From Candidatus Latescibacterota bacterium (GTDB lineage Bacteria > JAAXHH01): 64,000 bases of DNA. A program made the position numbers and the translations under genes. Positions within the stretch are counted from its first letter, which is position 1. Each line of letters begins with the position of its first letter. The stretch lies in NCBI GenBank assembly GCA_022821085.1, contig JAJEEG010000006.1, forward strand, positions 2,625,330 through 2,689,329, read 5' to 3'. Shown piece after piece: positions 60,529-64,000 of this stretch. The notes under the pieces were generated by a model, which made no database searches, had not been told where the DNA came from, and was given only the letters and a program-made list of their open reading frames with translations.

Positions 60529-61802
60529 AGTCCGCCGCAATCATCACGATCGGCGACGAACTGCTCTACGGTTCCGTGGTCGACACCAACGCCGCCTATA
60601 TCGGCCAGCGCCTGACGGAAACGGGCATCGAGCCGGTCTGTTCCATGACCGTGGGCGACGAGGGTTCCCGCATCGGCCAGGCCCTGGAAACCGTGTGCCG
60701 GCAGGCGGACGTGGTGCTCGTCACGGGCGGACTCGGACCGACGCACGACGACGTGACCAAGACCGTCATCGCCGACGTGATCGGACAGGACCTGGTCTTT
60801 CATCCCGAAATTATGGATACCGTGGAAGGTATGTTCACCCAGCGGGGCATGGCCATGCCGGAATCGAACCGCATCCAGGCCTATATACCCCGGCACGCCG
60901 AGGTGCTCGACAATCCCGTGGGCACGGCGCCCGGCTTCCTGGTGCGCCACCACGACGCCGCCGTGTTCGTCATGCCGGGCGTGCCCCGCGAGATGAAGAA
61001 GATGCTGAACGAACAGGTGCTGCCACGGCTGAAGGACCAGGGCGCGGGCAGGGTCATCCTGCACCGGTGGCTCCGCACCACGGGCATCGGCGAATCAAAT
61101 CTCTCCCAGATCATCGGCGATGTCATCGATGAGGCGGAGGACGTCAAGATCGCCTCCCTGCCCCAGGAGACCGGGGTAAACCTGCGGCTCACGGCAGAGG
61201 GCCGCACCGGTGAGGAGGCCAGGCGGCGTATCGAAGCCGTCGAATCCAGGATGGTCGCCCGGGCCGGCGAGCATATCTACGGTGTGGATGACGACACCCT
61301 TGAAGAGGTGGTGGGACGCCTGCTTCGGAAGGCGGACGCGACCGTGGCGATCGCCGAGTCCTGCACCGGCGGCCTCGTGGCTTCCCGCATGACCGACGTG
61401 CCGGGCAGTTCCGATTACCTGCTGGAGGGGGTCGTGTCCTACAGCAACGCCGCGAAAATGGCGCGCCTGGAGGTGCCGGTGGGTACGATCGACCGCCACG
61501 GCGCGGTCAGCGCGGAAACCGCGGCCGCCATGGCCCAGGGAATCCGGCATACCAGCGGCGCCGCCTACGGACTGTCCACTACCGGCGTCGCGGGGCCCGG
61601 CGGCGGGACGCCCGAGAAACCGGTGGGGCTGGTCTACCTGGGTCTCGCCTCGGCGGACGGCGTCGAGACGCGAAAACTCATGCTGGGGCCGGACCGGCAG
61701 GTCAACAAGACCCGGGCCGCGCTGGCCGCCCTGAACCTGCTGCGGCAGGCGCTTACCCGCGCGACCGGCACGAACCGGATTCCCGGGAACCGCAACCCTT
61801 AA
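60525..61802 (+). CDS. cinA: CinA family (competence/damage-inducible; NMN deamidase-type)
   Basis: 425 residues, the full two-domain form. The N-terminal MoCF-like domain has IITIGDELLYGSVVDTNAAYIGQRL, VLVTGGLGPTHDDVT, and a central VMPGVPREMKKML. The C-terminal amidase domain has TVAIAESCTGGLVASRMTDVPGSS, VVSYSNAAK and GLSTTGVAGPGGGTPEKPVG. It acts in NMN recycling or in competence in some bacteria. ATG at 60525 overlaps pgpA. Often cinA is followed by thpR and recA; here thpR follows, but recA does not. Confidence 0.95.
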   Translation: MKSAAIITIGDELLYGSVVDTNAAYIGQRLTETGIEPVCSMTVGDEGSRIGQALETVCRQADVVLVTGGLGPTHDDVTKTVIADVIGQDLVFHPEIMDTVEGMFTQRGMAMPESNRIQAYIPRHAEVLDNPVGTAPGFLVRHHDAAVFVMPGVPREMKKMLNEQVLPRLKDQGAGRVILHRWLRTTGIGESNLSQIIGDVIDEAEDVKIASLPQETGVNLRLTAEGRTGEEARRRIEAVESRMVARAGEHIYGVDDDTLEEVVGRLLRKADATVAIAESCTGGLVASRMTDVPGSSDYLLEGVVSYSNAAKMARLEVPVGTIDRHGAVSAETAAAMAQGIRHTSGAAYGLSTTGVAGPGGGTPEKPVGLVYLGLASADGVETRKLMLGPDRQVNKTRAALAALNLLRQALTRATGTNRIPGNRNP

Positions 61803-61823
61803 GGCCACATAGAAAGGTTATCG

Positions 61824-62378
61824 ATGCGTACGTTCATCGCCGTGGAAGTCCCGGATTCCGCAAAGGACCGGATCGCGCAACTGGTCAACCGGCTCAAGAC
61901 GACGGGAACCGACATCAAGTGGGTGGAACCCGACAACATCCACGTGACGCTGAAGTTCCTCGGCAACATCGAGACGGACCAGCCGGCGGTCATTCGCGAC
62001 GGTCTGGGCGCGGCGCTCGATTCGACGGTCCCCTTCGACCTCAAGCTGGGACGCATCGGCGCCTTCCCGGATATGAACCGCCCGCGCGTCTTCTGGATTT
62101 CGGTCGTAGAAGGACGGGACGAACTGGTCGCCATGCAACAGCGCATCGAATCCGAACTGCACGCCCGCGGCTTCGTTCGCGAGGAAAGGCCCTTTTCGCC
62201 GCACCTGACCATCGGCAGGGTGCGATCGCCGCGGGGCCTGGCCAAGCTTACGGATCTGGTCCGCGACATGACGTTCGAGACCGAACCGTTTACGGTGAAG
62301 CGCGCGGCCGTGGTGAAGAGCGACCTGAAATCGGAAGGACCGTTGTACACGGTCATCGATCATGTCGAGCTGGAATGA
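61824..62378 (+). CDS. thpR: RNA 2',3'-cyclic phosphodiesterase (2H family)
   Basis: 184 residues. Two HxT motifs of the 2H phosphoesterase fold are seen: NIHVTLKFLGN (residue 40) and FSPHLTIGRVRS (near 128). The N-terminus MRTFIAVEVPDSAKDRIAQLV is typical of LigT/ThpR. It opens cyclic phosphates at RNA ends. ATG at 61824 has AGAAAGG upstream. Its stop TGA lies in a 13-bp repeat whose second copy supplies the recX start. Confidence 0.92.
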   Translation: MRTFIAVEVPDSAKDRIAQLVNRLKTTGTDIKWVEPDNIHVTLKFLGNIETDQPAVIRDGLGAALDSTVPFDLKLGRIGAFPDMNRPRVFWISVVEGRDELVAMQQRIESELHARGFVREERPFSPHLTIGRVRSPRGLAKLTDLVRDMTFETEPFTVKRAAVVKSDLKSEGPLYTVIDHVELE

Positions 62379-62394
62379 CCAACTGGAATGACCA
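62370..62394 (+). repeat. 13-bp tandem repeat joining thpR stop and recX start
   Basis: CTGGAATGACCA at 62370-62381 and again at 62383-62394. The first TGA stops thpR; the ATG of the second (62388) is the probable recX start. Confidence 0.88.
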
Positions 62395-63044
62395 TGCCGA
62401 CCATAACGGACATCACGCCGCGGGGGAGTGGAGGGCGACGGGAACGCACGGTCACGATTGACGGCGAGCGCACCCTGACGATCACGGAGGAGACCTTCAT
62501 CCGGTTCGGACTTTTCGACGGCCAGGCGATGGACCCGGAACGGCTGCAGGAAGTGGAATTGGCCGACGGCGTCTCCCGGGCCATGGCAGAAGCCCACCGG
62601 CTCATCGACCACCGCATGCGGACGCGCCGCGAGCTGGCGGTGAGACTCAGGTCCAAAGGCCGGCCGGATGAGGTGATCGACCAGGTGCTGGACCGGCTGG
62701 AGCACGCGGGACTGATCGACGACGGGCGCTTCGCCCGGCTGTGGATCGACGAACGGCTTCGGAGAAGGCCGGCCGGCCTGTCCCTGCTGCGCCGCGAGCT
62801 GCGCCAGAAGGGGATCGACGCCGAAGTCGTCGATGCCGCCCTCGAGGAAAGTGCATCCCGCGAAGGGGAATCCGAACGGGCCTACGAAGCGCTGCGCCGC
62901 CAGTCCCATCGATATGCCTGCCTGGACCGCGACGCGGCGCACCGCCGCATGGTCGCCTTCCTGGGCAGGCGGGGGTTCGGGCAGGCCGTCATCTACCAGG
63001 TCGTCCATCGCGTGCTGGACGAGACAGAGGAGTACCGAAATTGA
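62388..63044 (+). CDS. recX: Regulatory protein RecX
   Basis: 218 residues. RecX inhibits RecA filaments. It is built of three-helix repeats: [67 protein letters not shown] and a later [22 protein letters not shown]. The N-terminal 60 residues are a beta-rich domain ([25 protein letters not shown]), as in long RecX. Start ATG 62388 or 62394. recA, its target and common neighbour, is not adjacent. The stop overlaps the alaS start as TTGA. Confidence 0.9.
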   Translation: MTMPTITDITPRGSGGRRERTVTIDGERTLTITEETFIRFGLFDGQAMDPERLQEVELADGVSRAMAEAHRLIDHRMRTRRELAVRLRSKGRPDEVIDQVLDRLEHAGLIDDGRFARLWIDERLRRRPAGLSLLRRELRQKGIDAEVVDAALEESASREGESERAYEALRRQSHRYACLDRDAAHRRMVAFLGRRGFGQAVIYQVVHRVLDETEEYRN

Positions 63045-64000
63045 CCGGAGCCGAACTGCGAAGGTCCTTTACCGGCTTTTTCGCCGAGCGAGATCACACG
63101 GTCGTGCCAAGCGCAAGCGTGGTGCCCTGGGACGATCCCACGTTGCTCTTCACCAACGCGGGAATGAACCAGTTCAAGGACGTGTTCCTCGGGCGGAGCA
63201 CCCGCGAATACGTACGCGCGGTGGATTTCCAGAAGTGCATTCGCGCCGGCGGAAAGCACAACGACCTCGAGGACGTGGGCCGGTCGCCCATCCACCAGAC
63301 CTTCTTCGAAATGCTCGGCAACTGGTCCTTCGGCGACTACTACAAGGAAGAAGCCATAACCTGGGCCTGGGAACTGCTCACGGAAAAGTGGGAACTCCCC
63401 GCCGAACGGTTGTGGGCGACCGTGTTCCGGGAGGACGACGAGGCCGAGGCCTTCTGGCATCACCATACCGGCATCGCCGGCGACCGTGTCCTGCGGTTCG
63501 ACGAAAAAGACAACTTCTGGGAAATGGGCGAGACCGGGCCCTGCGGTCCGAACTCGGAAATCCACTACGACCTGGGGCCGGAGCGGTGCAACCGGAAAGA
63601 CGATCCCGGCCACGTCTGCGGGGTCAACGGAGACTGCACGCGATACGTGGAAATCTGGAACCTGGTCTTCATCCAGTACGATCGGGGCGCCGACGGCGCC
63701 TTGACGCCTCTGCCGTCGCGTCACGTGGACACGGGCATGGGATTCGAACGCATGCTCAGCATCCTGCAGGGTGTGGAATCGAACTACGAAATCGACGTGT
63801 TCCGCCCGCTGATGAACCACATCGGAGAACTGTCGCAACATCCCTACGCGGAAGGGGATACGGCCATGGCCTACCGCGTGGTCGCCGATCACGTCCGGGC
63901 CCTGGCGTTCGCCATCGCCGACGGCGCCCTGCCTTCCAACGAAGGCCGGGGCTACGTCCTGCGACGCATCCTCCGCCGCGCGGCGCGGTTCGGCCGCAAT
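63041..64000 (+). CDS. alaS: Alanyl-tRNA synthetase, N-terminal part (cut by window end)
   Basis: 320 codons, open to the window end. Charges tRNA-Ala. The class II catalytic domain is clear: [76 protein letters not shown] (motif 2 region), [18 protein letters not shown] and [21 protein letters not shown] at 63041 overlaps the recX stop, with GAGGAG upstream. The editing and C-Ala domains lie outside. recX-alaS is a conserved neighbour pair. Confidence 0.96.
   Translation, partial: MTGAELRRSFTGFFAERDHTVVPSASVVPWDDPTLLFTNAGMNQFKDVFLGRSTREYVRAVDFQKCIRAGGKHNDLEDVGRSPIHQTFFEMLGNWSFGDYYKEEAITWAWELLTEKWELPAERLWATVFREDDEAEAFWHHHTGIAGDRVLRFDEKDNFWEMGETGPCGPNSEIHYDLGPERCNRKDDPGHVCGVNGDCTRYVEIWNLVFIQYDRGADGALTPLPSRHVDTGMGFERMLSILQGVESNYEIDVFRPLMNHIGELSQHPYAEGDTAMAYRVVADHVRALAFAIADGALPSNEGRGYVLRRILRRAARFGRN

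Overview
The window is a GC-rich stretch of bacterial chromosome. It has dense operons, standard genetic code (TGA, TAG and TAA all used as stops, TGG for Trp), frequent GTG/TTG starts and tRNA genes that do not encode CCA. The mix of genes suggests an uncultured Gram-negative-type heterotroph, perhaps of the Latescibacterota or a related FCB lineage: sugar-acid dehydratases, a PhyH dioxygenase, DUF4159, a CdaA-YbbR fusion, a large-type SRP RNA and many lipoprotein-type binding proteins. The phylum is an inference, since there is no rRNA or other decisive marker here.

Layout. 1-2490 (minus): a partial RND/MMPL transporter, preceded by an MpaB/DUF2236 oxygenase gene cut by an in-frame TGA. 2491-7051 (plus): an AT-rich non-coding stretch, an ECF sigma factor, ispG and citrate synthase. 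7125-13017 (minus): a five-gene, mostly overlapping sugar-acid operon (UxuA-like dehydratase, PhyH dioxygenase, YjhG-type dehydratase, isochorismatase-fold protein, amidohydrolase). 13192-17882: tRNA-Pro, an SRAP/membrane protein/HhH-lipoprotein operon, and a divergent SulP transporter with an SDR. 17883-19740: an AT-rich, probably transferred island with a split HipA-like kinase and a HipA-N/HIRAN protein. 19784-23529 (minus): a ribose-type ABC transporter. 23683-28798 (minus): envelope genes, including a serine DD-peptidase, a fused c-di-AMP cyclase/YbbR protein and DUF502. 29020-35825 (minus): an iron/polyamine-type ABC importer, a CorA-like protein and an APC permease.

35984-42093 (plus) is a housekeeping run: tRNA(CAU)-tilS-hpt-ftsH-folP-rnz. 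42151-48108 (minus) is an oligopeptide-type ABC operon that encloses a DUF368 lipid-carrier translocase and ends with an MBL-rhodanese protein. 48524-54589 (plus) is a second sugar-acid/nucleotide-sugar cluster: enolase-superfamily protein, cupin, KDPG aldolase, UTP-sugar uridylyltransferase, GHMP kinase, LarA-like protein and gamma-carbonic-anhydrase fold. 54707-55937 has tRNA-Arg(ACG), tadA, two tRNA-Ser, tRNA-Ala and SRP RNA. 56044-64000 (plus) is dnaX-ybaB-recR-pgsA-pgpA-cinA-thpR-recX-alaS, with no recA in the slot where it often sits.

Three themes stand out. First, the HipA-kinase/HIRAN pair is the best candidate for an undescribed stress or defence module. Second, at least eight genes carry a short tandem duplication that spans their own stop codon. 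Third, two anticodon-modifying enzyme genes lie directly behind tRNA genes: tadA behind its substrate tRNA, and tilS behind a CAU tRNA. All statements come from reading the sequence; no database search was run.
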